Assembly: GCA_021845945.1 (NCBI GenBank)
Contig: JAJZRD010000202.1
Coordinates: 1-7,056 of the forward strand
Origin: Chloroflexota bacterium
GTDB lineage: Bacteria > Chloroflexota > UBA6077
DNA: 7,056 nucleotides
Direction: 5' to 3'
This document shows positions 1 to 6,453 of this stretch, one piece after another (within the stretch, counting starts at the first letter, position 1; each line of letters begins with the position of its first letter). Under the pieces are notes generated by a model, which saw only the letters and a program-made list of their open reading frames with translations, made no database searches and was not told the origin of the DNA. The position numbers and the translations under genes are program-made.

Positions 1-421
1 CCGCCACTCTCTTGTGGCTATAGTTTGAACATGCGCCCTAGCATTAGTCTTGGGACCCACTTGGGTCGGGATTGGAAGTCTTCACAGGTTTGCCTAGGGA
101 TGCCAGTCTAAGCATCCTTGAACACTAAGGACAACGGGCCCAGTCCAAGGAACTTCCGCAACAGGCTTCGAATGGGGCAGTCCAAACAAGTTTGCACGCA
201 AGAGCACCAACAACATGTGCCAGCCCATAAGTCGCTGGTAGAGTGCAGGATAGTCCAAGTATCTCTGCACGAAGTCCAGGCAAGTTACACAAAACGAAAT
301 GTCAAGGGGGCTTGCAGTCAAAGCAACTACCAGGACCTACAGGTACTGTGACTCTGAAGGCCCCTGTATTGTGGCCACAACCGCTTGGGCCGTGGCCATG
401 GTCTTTGTTCCGGCTCGGAGA
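1..421. other. Gene-poor stretch of lower GC with a recurring AGTCCAA motif
   Basis: No gene is supported here. A hand count over 1-360 gives about 52% G+C, well below the rest of the window. The longest open stretches are 75-77 codons, lie on opposite strands over the same bases, resemble no family I know, and lack convincing ribosome binding sites; the minus-strand one would begin with TTG. In that minus-strand frame the reading is interrupted by TAG (twice) and TGA, so if it was ever coding it is dead. The heptamer AGTCCAA occurs exactly at 142, 179 and 252, with near copies at 105 and 273. A short inverted repeat (372-378 with 392-398) lies downstream of the toxin gene but has no T run. 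The stretch could be a degraded mobile-element remnant or an ordinary intergenic region; neither is shown. Confidence 0.5.
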
Positions 422-937
422 TCAATACAGCCGGGCAATTTCTCTCATCGAGATGTAGAGCCGGTACGGCTCTTCCCGAAAGCGCCGGAACTCGAACGCC
501 TCGTAAAAGGCTCGGGCAGCGTCATCCTTGGCATCCACGATGACGGCGAGCACCCCGATCTGCCGGCTTATCTGGTAGCACCGACGCAGGGCGTTCATCA
601 AGAGATCGCCGCCATGGCCTTTGCCCTGGTGATCCCGATGAATTGCCAGCCGCCCAATGAGGATCGCCGGGTAGGCCGGGTAGCGTGGTAACTGGCGGAC
701 ATCCTCGGCCGCAAGGTTCTGGGGCAGGATGGAGAGGGAGGAGAGGGTGTAGTAGCCAATCACCGCTCCCGATTCGGCGTCCACCATGACGTAGGGCATG
801 GACACCGAGCGGCGCCGTTCCTGATTGGCCTGCGTGTAGAAGTAGCGATCGAGCCCAGCGACGCCGCAACTGAAACCCCCGCGGTGATGGTGATCGTTGA
901 AGGGCTCGACGCGGTACCGTTCTTCGCTATCACTCAC
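422..937 (-). CDS. GNAT-family acetyltransferase toxin of a type II toxin-antitoxin module (TacT/AtaT/KacT-like)
   Basis: 171 residues, a usual length for GNAT toxins. The family transfers an acetyl group from acetyl-CoA to the free amino group of aminoacyl-tRNAs in the cytoplasm, which stops translation; the tRNA preferred here cannot be told. The N-terminal FSCGVAGLDRYF (22-33) matches the family signature. GYYTLSSLSI (61-70) forms a core strand, and IGRLAIHRDHQGKGHG (94-109) holds the acetyl-CoA pyrophosphate loop, Q-x-x-G-x-G at Q104, G107, G109. Tyr145 in AFYEAFEF sits where TacT-type toxins have the tyrosine needed for activity, so the protein looks intact. The start is GTG at 937-935, overlapping the last eight bases of the antitoxin gene, so translation is probably coupled and a weak start would keep toxin below antitoxin. 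The gene ends with TGA at 424-422, with no clear intrinsic terminator after it. The family call is firm; the substrate is inferred. Confidence 0.92.
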   Translation of the reverse strand: MSDSEERYRVEPFNDHHHRGGFSCGVAGLDRYFYTQANQERRRSVSMPYVMVDAESGAVIGYYTLSSLSILPQNLAAEDVRQLPRYPAYPAILIGRLAIHRDHQGKGHGGDLLMNALRRCYQISRQIGVLAVIVDAKDDAARAFYEAFEFRRFREEPYRLYISMREIARLY

Positions 938-1229
938 TCAGTAGTTCGCGCTCCCGCCTGGCGTAGCGGCGCATCCTCTCGGAGGGCTCTCGCGGGTTCT
1001 CGATGGCATCGACAAGTGCCTGCGTGTCCTGGGCGCTCAGCCGCATGATCTGATGTCTCTGAACGGCCTGCTCGGCCGCCGTCTGAAGGGCGCGCACCAC
1101 AAAATCCGTGAAGGTGCACCCTTCGAGATCCGCTGCCCAGGTCCAAAGATCCTTCTGTTCCCTCGAGACTCGCGCCTCTATCCGATCTGTCCTTGCCGAC
1201 GACGAAGTTGCGGTCGACCTCATACCCAT
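930..1229 (-). CDS. DUF1778 ribbon-helix-helix antitoxin (TacA-like)
   Basis: 99 residues from the first ATG. Residues about 16-56, starting RIEARVSREQKDLW and running through TFTDFVVRAL, form the ribbon-helix-helix DNA-binding and dimerisation region of DUF1778. The C-terminal part (about 64-99; LSAQDTQALVDAIENP, then a basic and acidic helix) is the usual toxin-wrapping segment. Known members bind the GNAT toxin, cover its active site and repress their own operon. The gene is first in the pair and overlaps the toxin gene by 8 bases. A second in-frame ATG at 1223-1221 is better spaced from an AAGGA sequence (about five bases) than the first, so the true protein may have 97 residues; a GGGGG run about seven bases before the first ATG keeps that start possible. 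Regulation is expected through the palindrome at 1272-1304. Confidence 0.92.
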   Translation of the reverse strand: MGMRSTATSSSARTDRIEARVSREQKDLWTWAADLEGCTFTDFVVRALQTAAEQAVQRHQIMRLSAQDTQALVDAIENPREPSERMRRYARRERELLSE

Positions 1230-1271
1230 CCTTGTGCCCCCGTTGCATCCGAAAGCCAGACCCCGATATGC

Positions 1272-1304
1272 TGACAGTGTACGGCATAGTGCCGTACACT
1301 GTCA
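1272..1304. promoter_or_regulatory. Perfect 15-bp inverted repeat, probable operator of the TA module
   Basis: The left arm TGACAGTGTACGGCA (1272-1286) is matched without error by its reverse complement (1290-1304) around a TAG centre. It lies 43 bases upstream of the antitoxin start and 6 bases past the stop of the Lon-like gene. Ribbon-helix-helix antitoxins of GNAT modules bind palindromes in their own promoters, so this is the natural binding site. The symmetry would also allow a strong RNA hairpin that could trim or end the Lon-like transcript, but no T run follows on either strand, so an intrinsic terminator is less likely. Confidence 0.8.
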
Positions 1305-1305
1305 A
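1276..1305 (-). promoter_or_regulatory. Probable sigma-70-type promoter of the TA module
   Basis: On the minus strand a perfect -35 hexamer TTGACA (1305-1300) is followed after 18 bases by TACACT (1281-1276), four of six matches to the -10 consensus. Transcription would start near 1269 and give a leader of about 40 bases before the antitoxin. All but one base of the promoter lies within the inverted repeat, so a bound antitoxin would block RNA polymerase. The -10 is imperfect and the spacer one base longer than ideal, so unrepressed strength is uncertain. Confidence 0.6.
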
Positions 1306-1309
1306 AGGC

Positions 1310-3769
1310 TTACATCCCCTCGTCGGCGTGGGCCGATGCCCGTTCCACAGGGCGGGCCGCCCCGCAGGGGCCGAACTCCCTCAGACGGTGGGCGTACTGA
1401 CGCAGCCGGGTGTCCACCAGCTGATGGACGGTGCCCACCGGGTAGCTCCCGTCTTCCCCCTTCTTGCCCGCCGGCACTCCCGTGAGCAGCTCGATGCCCT
1501 CGTCTATTGTCCGCACCGACCAGAGGTGGAACCGCCCCTCCCGCACGGCCTGGACGACCTCGTCCTTCAGCATCAGGTTCCTCACGTTCGCCTCGGGTAA
1601 CACCACCCCCTGCTCGCCGGTGAGCCCCCTGGCCTTGCACACCTCGAAGAAGCCCTCTACCTTCTCGGTTACCCCTCCCACCGCCTGCACCTGGCCGCGC
1701 TGGTTTACCGATCCGGTCACCGCCATACCCTGCTTGATGGGCAACCCCGACAGGGAGGAGAGGAGCGCGTACAGCTCGGAGGAGGAGGCGCTGTCGCCGT
1801 CCACCTCGTTGTACATCTGCTCGAAGGTGAGGGTCGCCGTCAGGGCGAGGGGATAGTCCTGGGCGTACGTGCCCGAGAGATAGCCCGAGAGGATCAGCAC
1901 ACCCTTGGAGTGCAGGGGACCCGAGAGCGCGATCTCTCGCTCGATGTCCACGACGCCACTGCTGCCCGGGGAGGTGCGAGCGGTGATGCGGGAAGGGGTG
2001 CCGAAGGAGTAATCCCCCATCTGCGCCACCGAGAGGCCGTTTACCTGGCCCTCCTCCGCACCCTCGACGTCGATCATGACGATCCCGTCCTCGATCAGCC
2101 GCCGGATCCGCTCCGATGGCTGCCCGGATCGGTACTCCCGGTGGGCGACGGCGCGCTCCACGTCCTCCGCCATCACCAACTGGTGGCCGTCCTTGCCGGC
2201 CCAGAAGCTGGCCTCCGTGACCAGGTCCGCGATCTCGGAGAAGCGGGCCGTCAGCTTGAGCTGGTCCTCCGCCAGTCGGGAGCCCTGTTCCACCATCCTC
2301 GCCACGCCCCCCTTGTGGAAGTGGCGCAGCCCCCGCTCCCGGACCTGGCGGCTGATGAAGCTGGCGTAGCCGAGGACGTTCTGATCCGCCCGGTCCATGT
2401 CGGGCTCGAAGTCCACCTTCACCTTGAACAGCTTCCGGAAGTCCTCGTCCTGGCTGTAGAGGAGATAGTAGACGGCGGGGCTGCCGATCAACACCACCTT
2501 GAGCTGCAGCGGGATCGGCTCAGGGCGCAGGGTCGAGGCCGGAATGGCGTTGAGCTGCTCCGCCACGTTCTCGATCCTGGCCTCCTTGCTCTGGAGGGCC
2601 TTCTTCAGGGAATCCCAAACCATGGGGCTGGCGAGCAGGTCCCCTGCCTCCAGCAGGAGGAAGCCACCATTGGCCCGGTGGAGGGCGCCGGCCTTGATCT
2701 GCCGGAAGTCGGTGGTCATAACCCCCATCCGGGATTCGTACTCGATCCGGCCCATCAGGTTGTAGTAGCCCGGCTTGTACTCCTCCACCAGGGGCGCCCC
2801 ACAGCCGGCGCCGTTGTCCACCAGCACGTTCACCTGGTAGCGAGCCAGCCGCTCCCCGCTGAACGCAGCCTGGGTCTCCGCGGAGAGTCCAGGCTGCTCC
2901 TCCTTCTTGGGACCCCGGAAGTCGTCCAGGTGCTCGGGGATGTCCTCCTGCAGCTGCTTCAGGTACTCCAGAACCGCCGTCTGGCCCTCGTAATGGTGCT
3001 GCATCTCCTCGAAGTGATGCCCGACCGCGAAGAGAGCCACATCTCGTTCCAACTGGCGCAGCCGCTCCTGGGTCTCCTTCTCCAGCTTGCGCCCCTGGCG
3101 CAACAGCTGCTCCATCCGCTCCTGGATCTCTTTCCCCTGCCGTTCGAAACCCTCTCGGATTTCCTTGGGCAGCTGCTCGAACTGCTCCGGAGAGACGGGT
3201 TGCCCCTGCACGACGGGCACCACCGTCATGCCCGAAGGGGTGATCTCTATGGTGAACCCTCGCGCCGCCGCGTCCTCCTGCACCCGGGCGTACAGCGTCT
3301 GCTGGCGCTGCTGCAATCGCGACAGTACGTGGCCCCTGCGGCGCTCGTAGTTCTCGCTTTCGAAGGCCCTCGGGATCTCCCGCATTGCGGCCGCGACCAG
3401 TTCGTCCACCCGACCCGTCAGCTTGCTGCCCTCGCCTGGGGCCAGACGTATCGCTTTGGGGCGGTAAGGATCGCCGAAGTTGTGGACGTAGACCCAATCG
3501 TCCGGCACCGGCCGCGTACAGGCTATCTGCCCCAGATATGCCCGAGCGGTGCTCCTGCGCCCGGAGCCCACGGGCCCTACCATGAAGACGTTGAACCCAC
3601 CGTCGCCGATCTCGATGCCGAACTGGAGGGCGTTGAGGCCCCGCTCCTGGCCGACGGTGCCGCTCAAGGGCTCCACGCTCTCCGTCGTCTCGAAGGGCAG
3701 CGTGGAGGGATCGCAAGTGCGGCGCAGTCGCTCGGCAGCCACCACCGAGCTCTCTCTAATATCGACCAT
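1310..3769 (-). CDS. Lon-like ATP-dependent protease, peptidase S16 family (COG1067 type)
   Basis: 819 residues from the ATG at 3769. The N terminus (CDPSTLPFETT, then VGQERGLNALQFG) is typical of the COG1067 Lon-related proteases, which lack the classical Lon N domain. A P-loop region GPVGSGRR (65-72) follows, then a long charged helical insert (about 133-283), then the Walker B region GGFLLLEA (368-375). The C-terminal S16 domain carries the Ser-Lys dyad: Ser660 in DGDSASS and Lys703 in GGVTEKVEGF. Their 43-residue spacing equals that of E. coli Lon (S679/K722), so peptidase activity is expected. The P-loop lysine is arginine and Walker B lacks the usual DE, so ATP hydrolysis may be weak. 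An upstream in-frame ATG (3850) would add 27 residues, but it lies where transcription should begin; 3769 has a GAGGG sequence about 7 bases upstream and gives the usual family N terminus. It probably degrades cytoplasmic proteins; substrates are unknown. The TA module follows on the same strand. Confidence 0.93.
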   Translation of the reverse strand: MVDIRESSVVAAERLRRTCDPSTLPFETTESVEPLSGTVGQERGLNALQFGIEIGDGGFNVFMVGPVGSGRRSTARAYLGQIACTRPVPDDWVYVHNFGDPYRPKAIRLAPGEGSKLTGRVDELVAAAMREIPRAFESENYERRRGHVLSRLQQRQQTLYARVQEDAAARGFTIEITPSGMTVVPVVQGQPVSPEQFEQLPKEIREGFERQGKEIQERMEQLLRQGRKLEKETQERLRQLERDVALFAVGHHFEEMQHHYEGQTAVLEYLKQLQEDIPEHLDDFRGPKKEEQPGLSAETQAAFSGERLARYQVNVLVDNGAGCGAPLVEEYKPGYYNLMGRIEYESRMGVMTTDFRQIKAGALHRANGGFLLLEAGDLLASPMVWDSLKKALQSKEARIENVAEQLNAIPASTLRPEPIPLQLKVVLIGSPAVYYLLYSQDEDFRKLFKVKVDFEPDMDRADQNVLGYASFISRQVRERGLRHFHKGGVARMVEQGSRLAEDQLKLTARFSEIADLVTEASFWAGKDGHQLVMAEDVERAVAHREYRSGQPSERIRRLIEDGIVMIDVEGAEEGQVNGLSVAQMGDYSFGTPSRITARTSPGSSGVVDIEREIALSGPLHSKGVLILSGYLSGTYAQDYPLALTATLTFEQMYNEVDGDSASSSELYALLSSLSGLPIKQGMAVTGSVNQRGQVQAVGGVTEKVEGFFEVCKARGLTGEQGVVLPEANVRNLMLKDEVVQAVREGRFHLWSVRTIDEGIELLTGVPAGKKGEDGSYPVGTVHQLVDTRLRQYAHRLREFGPCGAARPVERASAHADEGM

Positions 3770-3854
3770 CCTGAGGCCCTCGCTTTCCTCGAGTTGTGTC
3801 GGGCCGGCGTGGGGAACAGGGAACGGGGGGGAAAACCGGCCACCCGGCATCCAG

Positions 3855-3863
3855 ATTATAGCA
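3855..3863 (-). promoter_or_regulatory. Extended -10 promoter element for the Lon-like protease gene
   Basis: On the minus strand this reads TGCTATAAT, a perfect extended -10 (TGn plus TATAAT). No good -35 hexamer is seen 16-18 bases further upstream, which is tolerated by extended -10 promoters. Transcription would begin near 3848, leaving a leader of about 79 bases before the ATG at 3769. This argues against the upstream ATG at 3850, which would fall at the very 5' end of the RNA. Confidence 0.6.
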
Positions 3864-3965
3864 CCCGACGACCATTCCCCCGATCGGATGTGACGTAAGT
3901 CGCAGCGCCCTCACTTCCAAGGTGTTAGGTTACTTATGAAGAAAACAAGCGCAATTGCCGCTTAG

Positions 3966-3971
3966 GGAGGT
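3966..3971 (+). promoter_or_regulatory. Ribosome binding site that fixes the GTG start of the hemerythrin gene
   Basis: GGAGGT is a near-perfect Shine-Dalgarno sequence six bases before the GTG at 3978. The first in-frame ATG comes only at codon 8, by which point the helix carrying the first metal ligand (His11) has begun, so GTG is the better start. No convincing plus-strand -10/-35 pair is visible between 3864 and 3965; TATGAA at 3935-3940 is the nearest -10-like sequence and has no partner at proper spacing. Confidence 0.7.
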
Positions 3972-3977
3972 GGGAGC

Positions 3978-4526
3978 GTGAAAGCCAGCGACGTGTTGAT
4001 GAACGAGCATCGGGCCGTGGAGCGGGTGCTGAAGGTACTGGAGAGGTCGGCGGACCGCCTGGATGCACAGGAAGCGGTCCCGGCGCAGATCTTCGAGGAC
4101 TCCTTGGACTTCCTGCGCAATTTCGCCGACCGCTGCCACCATGGCAAGGAGGAGTCGGCACTCTTCCCGGCTATGGCGAAGGCGGGGATCCCCGTGGAGC
4201 GAGGCCCCATCGGGGTGATGCTCGCGGAGCACGAGGAGGGGCGGCGCTACATCAGGGCCATGGTCGAGGCCCTGGGGGCCTACCGGCAGGGTGACGAGAC
4301 TGCCCGACAGCGTCTGGCCGTCAACGCCCGAGGCTACGCAGCCCTTCTGGCCCAGCACATCCAGAAGGAGGACGGCATCCTCTTCCCCATGGCCGATCGG
4401 GTTCTGTCGGAGGCAGAGCAGCGGGAGCTGGTTGCCCAGTTCGACCGGATCGAGGCGGAGCATATCGGCCCCGGCGTCCACGAGCACTACCATCAGATGA
4501 TCGACGAGCTAGACCGGGCGGCCTAG
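3978..4526 (+). CDS. Hemerythrin HHE domain protein with YtfE-like diiron ligand spacing
   Basis: 182 residues, soluble, with no signal peptide or membrane segment, predicted as a four-helix bundle holding a non-haem diiron centre. Likely ligands are His11 (NEHRAVER), His54 and Glu58 (HHGKEE), His85 (AEHEEGRR), and His127 and Glu131 (HIQKED). This H, HxxxE, H, HxxxE order, with gaps of 43, 31 and 42, closely follows that of E. coli YtfE/RIC (H84, H129/E133, H160, H204/E208), which helps repair iron-sulfur clusters after nitrosative or oxidative damage. The N-terminal ScdA domain of YtfE is absent, so the function may instead be O2, NO or iron sensing or storage. It starts with GTG behind a strong ribosome binding site, is divergent from the Lon-like gene (208 bases between starts), and stands alone on its strand. 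The fold is sure; the physiological role is open. Confidence 0.92.
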   Translation: MKASDVLMNEHRAVERVLKVLERSADRLDAQEAVPAQIFEDSLDFLRNFADRCHHGKEESALFPAMAKAGIPVERGPIGVMLAEHEEGRRYIRAMVEALGAYRQGDETARQRLAVNARGYAALLAQHIQKEDGILFPMADRVLSEAEQRELVAQFDRIEAEHIGPGVHEHYHQMIDELDRAA

Positions 4527-4528
4527 CT

Positions 4529-4556
4529 CCCCGAACCCCCTTCCCCCCCCTTTCCC
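4529..4556 (-). other. Four G-tract sequence, potential G-quadruplex between convergent genes
   Basis: The plus strand has C runs of 4, 5, 8 and 3 bases (4529-4532, 4536-4540, 4543-4550, 4554-4556) separated by gaa, tt and ttt. The minus strand therefore carries four G runs of at least three with loops of 3, 2 and 3 bases, fitting the usual quadruplex pattern. It starts three bases after the hemerythrin stop. In the plus-strand RNA it is a C-rich, G-poor leader to the hairpin at 4559-4584, as near Rho loading sites; in RNA arriving from the right it would be a G-quadruplex after that hairpin. Confidence 0.5.
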
Positions 4557-4558
4557 GA

Positions 4559-4584
4559 CCGCCCGGCCCGCGAGGGTCGGGCGG
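4559..4584 (+). terminator. GC-rich hairpin, probable terminator after the hemerythrin gene
   Basis: An 11-bp stem (CCGCCCGGCCC at 4559-4569 with GGGTCGGGCGG at 4574-4584) contains one G-T wobble and closes a gcga tetraloop. It lies 32 bases after the hemerythrin stop. The following bases are CCCCTT, so the U tract is poor and efficiency may depend on Rho. It may also act on transcripts from the convergent right-hand operon, though no T run follows on that side either. Confidence 0.55.
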
Positions 4585-4599
4585 CCCCTTCTGGGCTCC

Positions 4600-4802
4600 T
4601 TACCGATCGTCAGATAACGACCCCTCCTCGGCGCGTCCCGGCCGGTCTACGGCGACGGCCACCTTCCCGGCCCGCGACCACTTCGTCATGCACAGCATGC
4701 CACCGATCATGAACAGCGCGTGAAAAGCCAGTGCCCCCAAAGATCTCGGAGTTCTCCAACGATCCCGAGTACCACCGGGCCCGCCACCGGTTGGGGCCAG
4801 AA
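4600..4802 (-). pseudogene. Possible C-terminal remnant of an unidentified membrane protein
   Basis: Just past the transporter stop, two minus-strand frames read as one plausible membrane-protein end. One frame gives PVAGPVVLGIVGELRDLWG (about 4793-4734). The next, from 4734, gives ALAFHALFMIGGMLCMTKW, then a basic stretch and a short charged tail to a TAA at 4602-4600. The switch occurs in a run of five G (4734-4738); one extra G would join the pieces. A hydrophobic segment followed by KWSR fits a final membrane helix with its positive side in. No start codon is seen, and I cannot name the family. GC-rich DNA often reads as hydrophobic by chance, so this is tentative. Confidence 0.25.
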
Positions 4803-4815
4803 CGGATCTGATTCC

Positions 4816-6452
4816 CTACAGCAGCAGCGTCAGCAGCAGCTGCGCGACCAGGATCTTGACCACCATGGCCGTGGGGTAGACGGTGGCGTAGCCGATGTTG
4901 GGCAGATCGTTGCGGCTCTGCTCCAGGGAGAAGCCCAGCACGGCGGGCTGGGTCGCAGACCCGCCAGCATCCCGATCAGCAGCCCCATGGGGATCTTCAT
5001 CAGCTTGTGGCCGATCCAGAGGGTCGCCAGGGCCGCCGCCGCCGTGACCAGTGTGCCGGCCGCGAAGATCAGCGCCCCGTTGCCCTGGATCAGGGTGGTT
5101 ACGAAGGCGTAGCCCGAGCGGGTCCCGATGGCCGCCAGGAACAGCACCAGCCCCACCTGGCGCAGGGTCAGGTTGGCGCTGTAGGGGAGGCTCCACACCA
5201 TGGGCCCGGTGCGACCCATGGCACCCAGGATCAGCGCCGCCACCAGCGGGCCCCCGGCGATGCCCAGCTTGAACACTACCCCGCCCGGCAGCGAGATCGG
5301 GATGCTCCCCAGCAGCAGACCGAGGGCCACCCCCAGGCTGAAGCTGAGCACGTCGATCTCCCCCAGCGCCCGGTAGGAGTCGCCGAAGATCTCCCTCACC
5401 TTCTCCAGCCGGTTGCGGTGGGCGAGGACCCGCACCTGGTCCCCCAGCTCCAGCACCGTGTCGCCGTCGGGCAGCAGCTCGAAGTCGCCCCGCCGCACCC
5501 GGGTCACCACGGCTTCGAACTCTCGGATGAGGTGGAGATCCCTCAGCCGTCGCCCGGCCAGATGGGGGTTGGAGACGAACATCCGCCGGTAATCCAGCTC
5601 GCTGCGGTCGAAGTCCAGCCTCTGGTCGCTCAGCTCCCCCAGGTAGCCGCCCACACGGTCCAGCTCCTCCAGGGTGCCCACCAGGCTCACCTGGTCGCCC
5701 AGCTCCAGCCGCATACCGCCGTCCACCAGCATCAGCTGGTCGTCCCGCTTCAGGCGGGCGAAGATCACGTCCCACCTGTCCTGGGCGATCAGCTTCCGGA
5801 TCGGCTTCCCGGTGGCGTCGGGCCGCGTCACGGAGACCGTCCGGGCGTGCAGCTCCTTGTTGGTGGCGAACTCCGGCAGACTCTCGGCCTCGGCCTGGTA
5901 ATCCACCCGCCACAGCCGCTGCACCAGGGAGATAACCAGGATCATCGCCACCACGCCCATGGGATAGCTGATGGAGTAGCCGATCACCGGCTCGGCCAGC
6001 ATCTGGTCCCGCAGCGCCTGGGGGGCGTAGCCCTTGATGTACTCCACCACGCCGGCCAGGGCCGGGGTGTTGGTGAGGCTGCCGGCGAAGAGTCCCGCCG
6101 TCAGGGTCGGCTTCAGCTGCAGCAGGAAGTGGGCGACCACCACCAGGCCGGCGGCGAAGAGGATCACCCCCACCGCCAGCAGGTTGTAGCGCAACCCCTT
6201 GCGCTGCAAGGAGGCGAAGAAGCCCGGGCCGCTGCTGAGGCCGACGGTGTAGACGAACAGCACCAACCCCAGGGAGTACACGATCTCCGGCAGCTTCAGG
6301 TCCGGATGTAGGGCGCCCACGCCGAGTCCGGCGAACAGCACGGCCGCCACGCCGAGGCTGCTGCCGCGAATCCTGATCTGGCCCAGCGGGTAGCCGATGG
6401 CCGCGACGACGAACAGCAGCAGCAAAGGGTTGTCGATCAGTAGCTGGATCAA
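4816..6452 (-). CDS. AspT/YidE-family transporter with two RCK_C domains, frame broken near the C terminus
   Basis: About 545 residues if one base is restored. The family (aspartate:alanine exchanger, AAEx) holds inner-membrane carriers; the substrate here is unknown. The first membrane half (about 1-182) contains GLVLFVYTVGLSSG and AGSLTNTPALAG. Two cytoplasmic RCK_C (TrkA_C) domains follow (about 200-272 and 285-358), each ending with LELGDQV and a core strand. The second membrane half repeats the first: GLVLFLAAIGTRSG, then AGSATQPAVLG and IGYATVYP against IGYSISYP in the first half. That repeat exists only if the frame is shifted by -1 at 4959-4962, where a GGG run seems to lack one G. 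Unshifted, reading continues to 4830 through a Pro/Trp/Ser-rich tail unlike a membrane helix; shifted, it ends at TAG 4818-4816. The start is TTG at 6452, one base after the glycosyltransferase stop, so the pair is probably one operon with coupled translation. The frame break may be a sequencing error, a real mutation or, less likely, recoding. Confidence 0.88.
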
Positions 6453-6453
6453 G

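Noticed and set aside
54..67. Short hairpin GACCC-ACTT-GGGTC near the left edge
   Set aside because: Five base pairs without a T run and without an identified gene in front of it; expected by chance.
94..351. Overlapping 75-77-codon open frames on both strands near the left edge
   Set aside because: They cover the same bases on opposite strands, lack good ribosome binding sites, match no family I recognise, and the minus-strand frame is flanked closely by stops in the same frame.
1272..1304. The strong inverted repeat as an intrinsic terminator for the Lon-like gene
   Set aside because: No T run follows it on either strand, and its overlap with the TA promoter fits an operator better; a secondary effect on the upstream transcript remains possible.
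1910..3898. A very long open frame on the plus strand (662 codons) opposite the Lon-like gene
   Set aside because: It is antisense to a clearly recognised protease with intact motifs. Its translation is rich in Leu, Gly, Arg, Pro and His with no family features, as expected for the reverse strand of a GC-rich gene.
3947..3963. Short inverted repeat (AAGCG with CGCTT) just before the hemerythrin ribosome binding site
   Set aside because: The stem has only five pairs around a seven-base loop, too weak to call a regulatory structure.
5007..6311. A 434-codon plus-strand open frame opposite the transporter
   Set aside because: It is antisense to the transporter and rich in Gln, His, Gly and Val, typical of a mirror of hydrophobic and Leu codons; no start context or motif supports it.
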